Positions 7,355 through 14,330 of a stretch of DNA of 17,995 nucleotides are shown piece after piece; position 1 is the stretch's first letter; every line of letters begins with the position of its first letter. Where the stretch lies: positions 17,834-35,828 of the forward strand of contig PMHU01000135.1 in assembly GCA_003156795.1 (NCBI GenBank), in the 5' to 3' direction. This DNA comes from Acidimicrobiaceae bacterium. Its GTDB lineage: Bacteria; Actinomycetota; Acidimicrobiia; Acidimicrobiales; Palsa-688. The translations under genes were made by a program, and so were the position numbers. The notes below the pieces were generated by a model that saw only the letters and a program-made list of their open reading frames with translations, was not told the DNA's origin and did no database searches.

Positions 7355-7375
7355 GACGCCCGACTGGCGGGAGTC
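7355..7375 (+). terminator. Hairpin between convergent Rrf2 and rluD genes
   Basis: GAC (7355-7357) and CCCG (7359-7362) pair with CGGG (7368-7371) and GTC (7373-7375), separated by one G/A mismatch and a 5-base loop, followed by TTGT. A second stem, CGGGC (7383-7387) with GCCCG (7391-7395), would serve the opposite strand. Both lack long T runs. Confidence 0.4.
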
Positions 7376-7398
7376 TTGTGGTCGGGCTCCGCCCGTGG

Positions 7399-8361
7399 TC
7401 AGGTCGGTGCGTTGATCGTCTCGATCAGGCGCGATAGGTCCTGCGGTAGGGGCGATGAAAAAGACATCGGGTCGCGACTCCTCGGGTGTTCGAAGCTCAG
7501 AGACGCCGCGTGCAGGAAAGGGCGACCCGCAGGTAACGGGGACCAGCCCTTCAAGCGACTCGGGCCGTAGCGATCGTCGCCGACGACGGGGTGGCCGATC
7601 GATGCCAGATGGACCCGTATCTGGTGGGTGCGCCCCGTTTCGAGGCGGCACCGCAGCAGCGTGGTGGCGACCGGGACGTCGAAGCGCCCTTCCACCTGGT
7701 ACCACGTACGGGCTTCTCGCCCGCCGGACTGGACGCGGATCCGGGTCGGGTCGGAGTCATTTCGGCCTAGGGGCGCATCGACCAGTCCAGCGTCCGATCC
7801 CACCGACCCGATGACGAGGGCGGCGTACTCCCGCCCAACCGCTCGGCGGGCCATTTGCGCCACCAACGACGCTCGGGCCTCGGCCGACCTGGCCACGACC
7901 ATCAAGCCGGACGTCCCCTTGTCGAGGCGGTGAACGATCCCAGGCCGATCTCGCTGCCCGGCCGCACCAGTGGGATCCTCGAGCGCGGCAAGCTCGGGAA
8001 AGCGGGCGAGAAGACCGTGCACCAGGGTGCCGGTCCGATTTCCGGCCCCGGGGTGGACGACGACCCCAGCGGGCTTGTCCACCACGATGACGTCATCGTC
8101 GCACCACACGACGGGCGTGGGTACCCGGGAATCCGCGACCGGACCCGTCGGAGCCGGATCATGGAGCACCCCGGCAACTCGGAGCTGATCGCCGGCGAGG
8201 ACGCGACGGCTGCGCGAAGACACTTCTTTGCCCCCGACCGTCACGCGCCCGCCGTCCACGAGGACGTTGACCTCGCGCCGGCTCAGTCCCGTGATCAAGG
8301 CCAAGGCGCGGTCGATGCGCTCCCCGTCGAGGGCGCCAGGCACCTCCCACATTTCAGCCAT
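7399..8361 (-). CDS. rluD: Pseudouridine synthase, RluA/RluD family
   Basis: This enzyme converts uridine to pseudouridine in RNA; the family member RluD acts on helix 69 of 23S rRNA, and the exact target here is inferred from family. It has 320 residues. An S4 RNA-binding domain lies at about residues 13-60 (ERIDRALALITGLSRREV). The catalytic domain carries HRLDKGTSG with nucleophile Asp147, an upstream VDKPAGVVVHPG segment, and the late motif GRTHQIRVHLASIGHPVVGD. ATG at 8361 overlaps the end of lspA by 8 bases. A second ATG at 8352 lies one base beyond the lspA stop and is nearly as plausible. Neither has a strong ribosome-binding site, so translation is probably coupled to lspA. It is the last gene of the TraR/DksA-lspA-rluD operon. 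Assignment to RluD rather than another RluA-family enzyme rests on the S4 domain and gene context. Confidence 0.95.
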   Translation of the reverse strand: MAEMWEVPGALDGERIDRALALITGLSRREVNVLVDGGRVTVGGKEVSSRSRRVLAGDQLRVAGVLHDPAPTGPVADSRVPTPVVWCDDDVIVVDKPAGVVVHPGAGNRTGTLVHGLLARFPELAALEDPTGAAGQRDRPGIVHRLDKGTSGLMVVARSAEARASLVAQMARRAVGREYAALVIGSVGSDAGLVDAPLGRNDSDPTRIRVQSGGREARTWYQVEGRFDVPVATTLLRCRLETGRTHQIRVHLASIGHPVVGDDRYGPSRLKGWSPLPAGRPFLHAASLSFEHPRSRDPMSFSSPLPQDLSRLIETINAPT

Positions 8362-8866
8362 CAGCGGACGGGCGCACTGCGTAGGCCCAGGCGAGCGTGA
8401 TGACTCCAATGACGATCGCGCTATCAGCCACGTTGAACACGGGCCACCACCGCACGGCCTGGATGAAGTCGATCACGGCGCCGTGATGGTGACGGAAGAC
8501 CCGGTCGGCCAAGTTGCCCAGGGACCCGCCAAGAAGAAGGCCCAGTCCGACAACCACCGCGACGGAACCGGAGCGGGTAGCCCTGCGGCTTATTGCTACC
8601 AGCCAGACGACCAGGACCACGGCCACCACCTCGACGATCGGTGTCACCCCTCGGCCGAGGCTGAATGCGGCGCCGCTGTTGAACGTCAGCACCAGGTTGA
8701 CGGGGCCGAGGACGTGACGGGGCGATACCGAGTGGTGGAGAGCCCACGTCTTGGAGATCTGGTCGGCAGCTATGACCAGCGCGGCGACCGCCGGGATCAG
8801 GAGGCGACGGCCCTTCAGCCGTATGTCAGACGTCAGCGCCGCGACGACAGCCCGCCGCTCTTGCAC
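8354..8866 (-). CDS. lspA: Lipoprotein signal peptidase (signal peptidase II)
   Basis: This inner-membrane aspartyl protease removes the signal peptide from diacylglyceryl-modified prolipoproteins. From GTG 8866 it has 170 residues, the usual size. Four membrane segments are visible at about residues 22-42, 74-93, 101-117 and 147-163. Family motifs are present: TFNSGAAFSLG after the first span, GNLADR at 117-122, and the catalytic pair Asp133 (VIDF) and Asp148 (FNVADS). GTG 8866 is the only standard start codon near the family's usual N-terminus. It overlaps the preceding TraR/DksA gene by 34 bases. The open frame continues to 8938, but that extension is Arg-rich and atypical. No clear Shine-Dalgarno sequence is seen, so coupling is likely. 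The next gene, rluD, overlaps its end; the lspA-rluD order is widespread in bacteria. Confidence 0.95.
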   Translation of the reverse strand: MQERRAVVAALTSDIRLKGRRLLIPAVAALVIAADQISKTWALHHSVSPRHVLGPVNLVLTFNSGAAFSLGRGVTPIVEVVAVVLVVWLVAISRRATRSGSVAVVVGLGLLLGGSLGNLADRVFRHHHGAVIDFIQAVRWWPVFNVADSAIVIGVITLAWAYAVRPSADG

Positions 8867-9720
8867 GCCACGCAAAGCGCGGCGTGGGGCAGGGCTTGCA
8901 AGCGGGGCTCGGGAATGGGATCCCCGCAGTGCTCGCACAGGCCGTAGATCCCCTCTTCGATCTTGGCGAGCGCCCGGTCTATCTCCTCGATCGTGGCCCG
9001 AGCCTGGGCCGACAGGTGCAGGTCCATCTCGCGGTCGACGTTGGCCGTGCCGCCCTCGCCGCCCTCTTCGTCGAACTGGACGTCGCCCGGCTCGTGTTCG
9101 AGGGCCAGCGAGTCAGCTTGAGCCTTCAGCGCCGCGGCCGACTCGACGTAGGAGGACCGCTCAGCGACGAGAAGCTGCCGTTGCTGGGCGAGAAAGGCCG
9201 GGGACTGCCCTTTCGCTCGGGCCTTGGCCTTGGCCTTGCTGAGGGGCGCCGGGGCCTTGGCGGCGGGTGCGACGGTCCTCGGCGCCGCCGAAGCCTTGAT
9301 GACGGACGGGGCCTTCGTTACTGCCGCCGCCTTCTTGGCCGGCGGGACCTTGGTCGACGGCGGGACCTTGGTCGCCTGCGCCGCCTTCTTGGCCGGCGGG
9401 ACCTTGCTCGACGGCGAGGCCTTCTTGGCCAGGGAGGCCTTCGCTACTGGCGCCGCCTTCTTGGCCGGCGGGACCTTGCTCGACGGTGAGGCCTTCTTGG
9501 TCGGCGAGGCCTTCGTCGACGGCCTGGCCTTCGCTACCGGGGCGGCCTTCTTCACGGGTGAAGCCTTTCTGGCCTGCGCCTTGCCTGGAGCCGCGACAGC
9601 CTTCTTGGCGGTCTTGGCGGCGCTGTGACGGGCGGGGGGCGTTGTCTTGGCCGGACTCTTATCCGGACGAGCCTTGCTCGGCCTTTGCGACGGGGAAGCA
9701 GTAGTGGCTTTTCTCGGCAT
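8833..9720 (-). CDS. TraR/DksA-family zinc-finger protein with long basic tail
   Basis: The C-terminal part (about residues 172-295) is a DksA/TraR protein: a coiled-coil region rich in Ala, Gln and Glu, then a four-Cys zinc finger with Cys262, Cys265, Cys283 and Cys286 (C-x2-C-x17-C-x2-C) and the signature GIYGLCEHCGDPIPEPRL. The family binds RNA polymerase through its secondary channel or acts as a small DNA-associated factor. Residues 1-170 are unlike classical DksA: almost only Lys, Ala, Pro, Ser, Thr and Val, with the 16-mer KKASPSSKVPPAKKAA repeated exactly at 75-90 and 99-114. That composition resembles histone H1 or the tail of mycobacterial HupB and suggests nucleic-acid binding (inference). 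ATG at 9720 is preferred over starts to 9786 because the upstream residues do not fit the tail. It is the first gene of the operon with lspA and rluD. A similar DksA-like gene sits between ileS and lspA in Streptomyces (from memory). Confidence 0.93.
   Translation of the reverse strand: MPRKATTASPSQRPSKARPDKSPAKTTPPARHSAAKTAKKAVAAPGKAQARKASPVKKAAPVAKARPSTKASPTKKASPSSKVPPAKKAAPVAKASLAKKASPSSKVPPAKKAAQATKVPPSTKVPPAKKAAAVTKAPSVIKASAAPRTVAPAAKAPAPLSKAKAKARAKGQSPAFLAQQRQLLVAERSSYVESAAALKAQADSLALEHEPGDVQFDEEGGEGGTANVDREMDLHLSAQARATIEEIDRALAKIEEGIYGLCEHCGDPIPEPRLQALPHAALCVACKSGGLSSRR
9325..9500. repeat. In-frame repeats encoding the basic tail
   Basis: A 50-base unit starting CGCCGCCTTCTTGGCCGG occurs at about 9379-9428 and 9451-9500 with a single mismatch. 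A third, shorter copy begins at 9325. Spacings are 54 and 72 bases, both multiples of 18, so the reading frame is kept. Such repeats can expand or contract by slippage. Confidence 0.75.
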
Positions 9721-9773
9721 TTCTTCGTACCTGAGGCAATAGTCCGGCCCAACGGATGTTCGAGGAGCCTGGA

Positions 9774-9779
9774 ACCCTA
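9774..9779 (-). promoter_or_regulatory. Candidate -10 element for the TraR/DksA-lspA-rluD operon
   Basis: TAGGGT (9779-9774 on the minus strand), within CTAGGGT, lies 53 bases before ATG 9720. The same heptamer precedes two other minus-strand genes here. No good -35 element is spaced correctly, so this is tentative. Confidence 0.3.
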
Positions 9780-9841
9780 GCATCACCTGGGCTCAAACCT
9801 GCGAGCACCGAAACACCGCGAGGGTCATCGTTGTTCCCCCG

Positions 9842-9847
9842 TATGTT
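9842..9847 (+). promoter_or_regulatory. Candidate -10 element for a leaderless ileS mRNA
   Basis: TATGTT ends 6 bases before ATG 9854. GGTGAG directly abuts the ATG, too close to act as a Shine-Dalgarno sequence, so initiation at the ATG itself is favoured. No -35 match is evident. Confidence 0.4.
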
Positions 9848-9853
9848 GGTGAG

Positions 9854-12800
9854 ATGCCCGCGGCACCCGACTCCGCTTATCCGGCCGTTGCCGGCTCTCC
9901 CCGCTTCCCCCACATCGAGGCGGAGATCCTGGCGGCCTGGGCTGCGCAGACCACGTTTGCGCGGTCGGTCGAGCTCCGACCTGAAGACGATGAGTTCGTT
10001 TTCTACGACGGGCCACCGTTCGCCAACGGTCTGCCCCACTACGGTCACCTTTTGACCGGGTACGTCAAGGACGTGGTGCCGAGGTACCGAACCATGCGGG
10101 GCCAGCGGGTCGAGCGGCGCTTCGGCTGGGACTGCCACGGGCTTCCAGCCGAAACCGAAGCCGAAAAGGAGCTCGGCGTATCCGGTCGGGGCCCCATCAC
10201 CGAGTTCGGCATCGGCCGTTTCAACGATCACTGCCGGACGTCGGTGCTCCGCTACACCCAGGAATGGGAGCGCTACGTCACCCGCCAGGCCCGCTGGGTC
10301 GACTTCGCCAACGACTACAAGACCATGGACCTTTCCTATATGGAGAGCGTCATGTGGGCTATCAAACAGCTCTGGGAGAAGGGACTCCTCTACGAGGACT
10401 ACCGCGTCCTGCCGTACTGCTGGGAGTGTGAAACCCCTCTCTCCAATTCCGAGACCCGCCAGGACGACGCCTACCGTGACCGCCAGGACCCGGCTGTCAC
10501 CGTTGCCTTCACGTTGGACCCATCAGACCACGACGGCCCAGACGACATCGCCGGCGAAGTTCAGGTGTGGGTGTGGACGACCACACCGTGGACGCTGCCT
10601 TCCAACCTCGCCCTGGCCGTGGGGCCCGACGTCTCCTACTTGGTCTTCGAGCGCGCCGGTTCCCGCATCCTGTTGGGCGAGGCCACGGTGGCCGCCTACG
10701 AGAATCAGCTGGAAGGTGCTTCGTTGGTAGGCCGAGTCACCGGGCGCGACCTGCTCGGACGGAAGTACCGGCCGCTCTTCCCTTACTTCGAATCCATTGA
10801 GAGCGCGTTCGTGGTGTTGGGCGCCGATTTCGTGACCACCGAGGAAGGCACCGGCGTGGTGCACATGGCCCCAGGCTTCGGCGAGGACGACCAGATCCTG
10901 TGCGCGGCTGCGGGCATACCCGTCGTGTGCCCCGTCGACGACCGGACCCGGTTTACATCGGAAGTCCCGGACTTCGAAGGTCTCCAGGTATTCGACGCCA
11001 ACCAGCCGGTGATCCGTGTCCTGCGCCACCAGGGCTCGCTCATACGGTCAGACTCCTACGTGCACGCCTACCCGCACTGCTGGCGCACCGACACCCCGCT
11101 GGTGTACCGAGCCGTCACTTCGTGGTTCGTCAAGGTTACGGCCATCAAGGACCGCCTCCTGGCTCACAACGATGGAATCACGTGGGTGCCCAAGCACGTC
11201 AAGGACGGGTCGTTCGGCAAGTGGCTGGAGAACGCCCGCGACTGGTCCATCTCCCGCAACCGCTACTGGGGCTCGCCGATCCCTGTCTGGAGGAGCGACG
11301 ACCCCAGCTATCCGAGGATCGACGTCTACGGGAGCCTTGACGAACTGGAGCGGGACTTCGGCACCAGACCGGACGACCTGCACCGGCCGGCTATAGACCA
11401 GCTCACTCGTCCCAACCCCGACGACCCGACCGGCCAGTCGACCATGAGACGGGTCGCCGACGTCCTCGACTGCTGGTTCGAATCGGGATCGATGCCCTTC
11501 GCCCAGGTGCACTACCCCTTCGAGAACAGGGAGTGGTTCGATCAACACTTCCCGGGTGATTTCATCGTCGAATACATCGGCCAGACCCGCGGGTGGTTCT
11601 ACACCCTCCACGTTTTGGCGGTGGCCCTTTTCGACCGCCCGGCGTTCAAGCTGTGCCTAACCCACGGAATCGTCCTCGGCGACGACGGGCAGAAGATGTC
11701 CAAGAGGCTGCGCAACTACCCGGACCCGGAAGCGATGTTCGAACTGCACGGAGCCGACGCCATGCGTTGGTTCCTCATGTCCTCGCCAGTGCTTCGCGGT
11801 GGAGACATGGTCGCCGACGAGAAGGGCATAAAGGACGCGGTGCGGTCCGCCCTTCTCCCGTTGTGGAACGCGTGGTACTTCTTCTCCTTGTACGCCAACG
11901 CCGACCGCCGCGTGGCGCAGCTGGGCCGGACATCGGCAACGGGGACCTTGGACCGTTACGTACTCGCCAAGCTCCGCGATGTGGTGGAATCCGTAACGGC
12001 GGCCATGGACAGCTACGACCTGTCGGGCGCGTGCGCGGCGACAGAGGGCTTTCTCGACGTGCTGACCAACTGGTACATCCGGCGCAGCCGCGATCGCTTC
12101 TGGGGCACGGGAGAGGGCAACGAGGCCGACACCCAGGACGCGTTCGACACGCTCGGCACGGTCCTCGAAGTGCTCTGCCGGACAGCGGCGCCGCTCCTAC
12201 CGATCATCAGCGAAGCCGTCTGGCAGGGCCTGGTAGGCGCCGCCGCAGCGTCGGGCGGGGCGGACTCGGTGCACCTCTCGAACTGGCCTGACGCGCAGGA
12301 GTTGCCGGCCGATCCCGAACTCGTCGCGGCCATGGACCTGGTCCGCGAGGTGTGCTCCGCCGCCCATTCGATCCGCAAAGCCAACGGCTTGCGGGCTCGC
12401 CTGCCCCTTAGCTCTCTCACGGTCGCCGGCGCCGGCAGCGAGCGATTGGTCGGATTCGTCGGCCTGGTCGAGGACGAGGTCAACGTCAAGCTCGTGCATC
12501 TGCTGGACAAGGCCGACCTATTCGCGTCGCGCAACCTGACGGTCAGCTTCAAGGTGGCCGCGCCTCGGTTGGGCCCCGCCACGCAGCCCGCGGCAAACGC
12601 CGCCAAGAGTGGCGACTGGGAGCTCCTCGACGGCGGTTGCGCCCGGGTCGGCGACGACGTGCTCCAGCCCGGCGAGTTCGACCTGCGGGTGACGCCCCTC
12701 GACGAGGCCACGACCCGATCTCTCGCGGGCGACGCCCTCGTCGTCGTGCTCGATATCGACGTAACCGAAGAGCTGGCCGTCGAAGGTCGGGCCAGGGACC

Positions 12801-13048
12801 TGGTGCGTGAGGTGCAGAAGCTCAGGCGTGATCTCGACCTGGAAGTCACCGACCGGATAGTGCTCGAGGTGGCCGGCGGTCCAGAGGTCAAGGTCGCCCT
12901 CGAAGCCCACGGCGACTGGGTGGCCGAGCAGGTCCTGGCCGTACAAATACGGTGGGCCGACGAACAGCTAGAGGATGGCTGGCACCGCACCGAACTGGCC
13001 GACGGCACCCAAGTGGCCATTCGGATCGTCAGGGCGGATCAGCCGTGA
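9854..13048 (+). CDS. ileS: Isoleucyl-tRNA synthetase, eukaryote-like (type 2)
   Basis: This enzyme attaches isoleucine to tRNA-Ile in the cytosol and edits mischarged valine. At 1064 residues it has the length of the type 2 enzymes. Class I motifs are clear: the HIGH-type HYGH at residues 62-65 and KMSKR at 614-618. The editing (CP1) insertion carries TTTPWTLPSN around residue 240, and CWECETPLSNSE precedes it. WYIRRSRDRFW marks the anticodon-binding domain near residue 740. The C-terminal region (about 850-1064) is the divergent domain of this type. Type 2 IleRS enzymes are usually poorly inhibited by mupirocin (family knowledge). The ATG at 9854 matches the family N-terminus. Upstream lie 133 bases shared with the divergent TraR/DksA operon. 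I looked for a T-box leader, common upstream of actinobacterial ileS, and did not find one. The gene converges on the membrane-protein gene at 13104. Confidence 0.98.
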   Translation: MPAAPDSAYPAVAGSPRFPHIEAEILAAWAAQTTFARSVELRPEDDEFVFYDGPPFANGLPHYGHLLTGYVKDVVPRYRTMRGQRVERRFGWDCHGLPAETEAEKELGVSGRGPITEFGIGRFNDHCRTSVLRYTQEWERYVTRQARWVDFANDYKTMDLSYMESVMWAIKQLWEKGLLYEDYRVLPYCWECETPLSNSETRQDDAYRDRQDPAVTVAFTLDPSDHDGPDDIAGEVQVWVWTTTPWTLPSNLALAVGPDVSYLVFERAGSRILLGEATVAAYENQLEGASLVGRVTGRDLLGRKYRPLFPYFESIESAFVVLGADFVTTEEGTGVVHMAPGFGEDDQILCAAAGIPVVCPVDDRTRFTSEVPDFEGLQVFDANQPVIRVLRHQGSLIRSDSYVHAYPHCWRTDTPLVYRAVTSWFVKVTAIKDRLLAHNDGITWVPKHVKDGSFGKWLENARDWSISRNRYWGSPIPVWRSDDPSYPRIDVYGSLDELERDFGTRPDDLHRPAIDQLTRPNPDDPTGQSTMRRVADVLDCWFESGSMPFAQVHYPFENREWFDQHFPGDFIVEYIGQTRGWFYTLHVLAVALFDRPAFKLCLTHGIVLGDDGQKMSKRLRNYPDPEAMFELHGADAMRWFLMSSPVLRGGDMVADEKGIKDAVRSALLPLWNAWYFFSLYANADRRVAQLGRTSATGTLDRYVLAKLRDVVESVTAAMDSYDLSGACAATEGFLDVLTNWYIRRSRDRFWGTGEGNEADTQDAFDTLGTVLEVLCRTAAPLLPIISEAVWQGLVGAAAASGGADSVHLSNWPDAQELPADPELVAAMDLVREVCSAAHSIRKANGLRARLPLSSLTVAGAGSERLVGFVGLVEDEVNVKLVHLLDKADLFASRNLTVSFKVAAPRLGPATQPAANAAKSGDWELLDGGCARVGDDVLQPGEFDLRVTPLDEATTRSLAGDALVVVLDIDVTEELAVEGRARDLVREVQKLRRDLDLEVTDRIVLEVAGGPEVKVALEAHGDWVAEQVLAVQIRWADEQLEDGWHRTELADGTQVAIRIVRADQP

Positions 13049-13056
13049 GGTCCGCA

Positions 13057-13079
13057 GGGCCCCTAGGTCGTCCGGGCCC
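13057..13079. terminator. GC hairpin between convergent ileS and membrane-protein gene
   Basis: GGGCCC at 13057-13062 and again at 13074-13079 can pair with each other around an 11-base loop. It lies 8 bases after the ileS stop in a 55-base convergent gap. There is no T run, so activity is uncertain. Confidence 0.25.
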
Positions 13080-13103
13080 GGCCACATCCGAGCGAACAGG
13101 AGC

Positions 13104-14228
13104 TCAGCGGTCCCTCTTGGTCGCCGCGCCTTGCTTCGCTGCTGCCTTGGCCGCACGGATGGCGGCAGCCTCGCTCGAGGAGGTCCCATCCGGCGTCGCC
13201 TCGCTGGGTGACGCGGCCTCGCTGGGTGACCCGGCCTTGCCGGCCGAAGCGGCCTTGGCGGCGTCGCCTTGGCGGGCGGGCGCCTGCGCCGCCCCGGGCT
13301 GAGCGGCCTTCCCGGTCGGAACCGCTTTACGGACACGACCCGGCTCCCGAACCCCCCCTGCCGCCGGTTTGGCAGCCGACTCCCGCTTGGCTCGCGCCTC
13401 GCCCACTCGAGCCGAAGAGGCTCCTGCTTTCTTGGCCGGCTCGGACGAGCCGGGCTCGCCGCCAGGCCGGCGCCGGGCGGTTGAAGGGGACGCTTCGGGA
13501 GCGGAGGAGGGCGACGTCGTGGGGGTCCCGCGGGGTGAGGGCTGGGTTCGGGCCGCGGTTATCGGACGCCGCGCCGGCCTGCGACCGAGAAGCTCGTCGA
13601 TCCGGTCGAGAATCGTCGTCCGGGCCCTTCCGGCCGACTCGCGGTCGTGTACTTCCTCGAGCTCATCGGGGTCGAGCTCGGGCAGGATCGGCACGATCTC
13701 GCTGACCCGCAGGTCGTCGTAATCCGCTATCGGGAAGACGATCTCGTCGCCCCAGTCGTCGCCCAAGTACTCCCCGCGCTCGCCTTCCGAGGCCGGTTCG
13801 TCCCACTCCTCCTCGGCGTCCGCGGAGTCCGCCGGCGGATAGTAAGCACGTGAGTCGGACTCGACCTCGAGCTCGTATTCGATCCCACCGTCCAACTCGT
13901 CGATCGGGAGGATATCGAGTTCGCCCCGACCGGCCGACTCGACCTCGATCGCAGTGGACGCGTCGGGCCGCTTCCCCGAGGGCATCTCACGGCGGGTTCG
14001 CGGCGCGGTCCGGCCTCGCGCCCCACGGTCCCGAGCGCCTTTGTCGACCGAAGGCGCCGCGCCACGTCGCTTAGACAGCCAGCCCCAGACGAGCAACGTG
14101 ATTCCGGCGCTCACGATGCAGAGGAGCGACACGTAGATGTAGCCCAGGACGTTGAAAACGAACCCGAGAATCAGCAGGACCCCGCTGGCCAAGACCAGAC
14201 CGATGGTCAAAAGTAATAACACGCCCAT
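13104..14228 (-). CDS. Two-span membrane protein with acidic module and basic tail
   Basis: Function unknown. From ATG 14228 (374 residues) it begins with two membrane spans at about residues 2-24 and 28-51, then Lys/Arg (SKRR), placing most of the protein on the cytoplasmic side by the positive-inside rule. Residues 56-90 are basic, 93-167 strongly acidic. Residues about 168-215 form a likely folded helical module (YDDLRVSEIVPILPELD followed by DELEEVHDRES and RTTILDRIDELLG). I recall similar YD-LTV-EI / R-TIL-RID modules in other actinobacterial membrane proteins, but cannot name a family. The rest is Ala/Lys/Ser/Pro-rich disorder. The start is uncertain: ATG 14228 (GGAAGG just upstream), GTG 14222 (same site, better spacing), or ATG 14255. 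A TTG at 14312 would cross the likely promoter. It lies directly downstream of divIVA, suggesting a cell-pole or envelope role (inference). Confidence 0.85.
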   Translation of the reverse strand: MGVLLLLTIGLVLASGVLLILGFVFNVLGYIYVSLLCIVSAGITLLVWGWLSKRRGAAPSVDKGARDRGARGRTAPRTRREMPSGKRPDASTAIEVESAGRGELDILPIDELDGGIEYELEVESDSRAYYPPADSADAEEEWDEPASEGERGEYLGDDWGDEIVFPIADYDDLRVSEIVPILPELDPDELEEVHDRESAGRARTTILDRIDELLGRRPARRPITAARTQPSPRGTPTTSPSSAPEASPSTARRRPGGEPGSSEPAKKAGASSARVGEARAKRESAAKPAAGGVREPGRVRKAVPTGKAAQPGAAQAPARQGDAAKAASAGKAGSPSEAASPSEATPDGTSSSEAAAIRAAKAAAKQGAATKRDR

Positions 14229-14240
14229 CACCTTCCAAAC

Positions 14241-14277
14241 AGGACCTAAGTGCATCAACCCTAGCGGGCTAGGACCT
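14241..14277 (-). promoter_or_regulatory. Promoter region of the membrane-protein gene with repeats
   Basis: TAGGGT (14263-14258, minus strand) is a possible -10 element. It lies in the palindrome CCTAGC-GG-GCTAGG (14260-14273). The heptamer AGGACCT occurs at 14241-14247 and 14271-14277, exactly 30 bases apart, flanking the palindrome. Predicted transcription starts near 14251, leaving a short leader before ATG 14228. Confidence 0.4.
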
Positions 14278-14294
14278 GCCAGGAGGGCCCGCGC

Positions 14295-14330
14295 CTGACG
14301 CAAAGAGGCCAACGACGCTCATTGCGTCAG
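14295..14330 (-). repeat. 9-base inverted repeat spanning the divIVA stop codon
   Basis: CTGACGCAA (14295-14303) and TTGCGTCAG (14322-14330) are perfect complements around an 18-base loop. The divIVA TGA (14329-14327) lies inside the stem. Read on the minus strand, GACGC can instead pair with a GCGTC five bases on, giving a competing smaller hairpin. There is no T run, so this may be a weak terminator or an mRNA-end stabiliser. Confidence 0.45.

Noticed and set aside
9224..9628. A plus-strand frame whose translation looks like pentapeptide-type repeats (FLAGGTLLDGEAF)
   Set aside because: It is the exact opposite strand of the repetitive Lys/Ala/Pro tail of the TraR/DksA gene; the repeats are a by-product of that coding repeat.
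9785..9853. Possible T-box riboswitch upstream of ileS (ACACCGCG resembles part of the T-box core)
   Set aside because: The TGG bulge sequence and a specifier stem are missing, the gap of 133 bases is short for a full leader, and a -10 hexamer 6 bases from the ATG argues for a leaderless mRNA.
12013..13020. A 335-codon minus-strand frame inside ileS
   Set aside because: It is Ser/Arg/Thr-rich with no domain and fully antisense to the C-terminal half of a convincing ileS gene.
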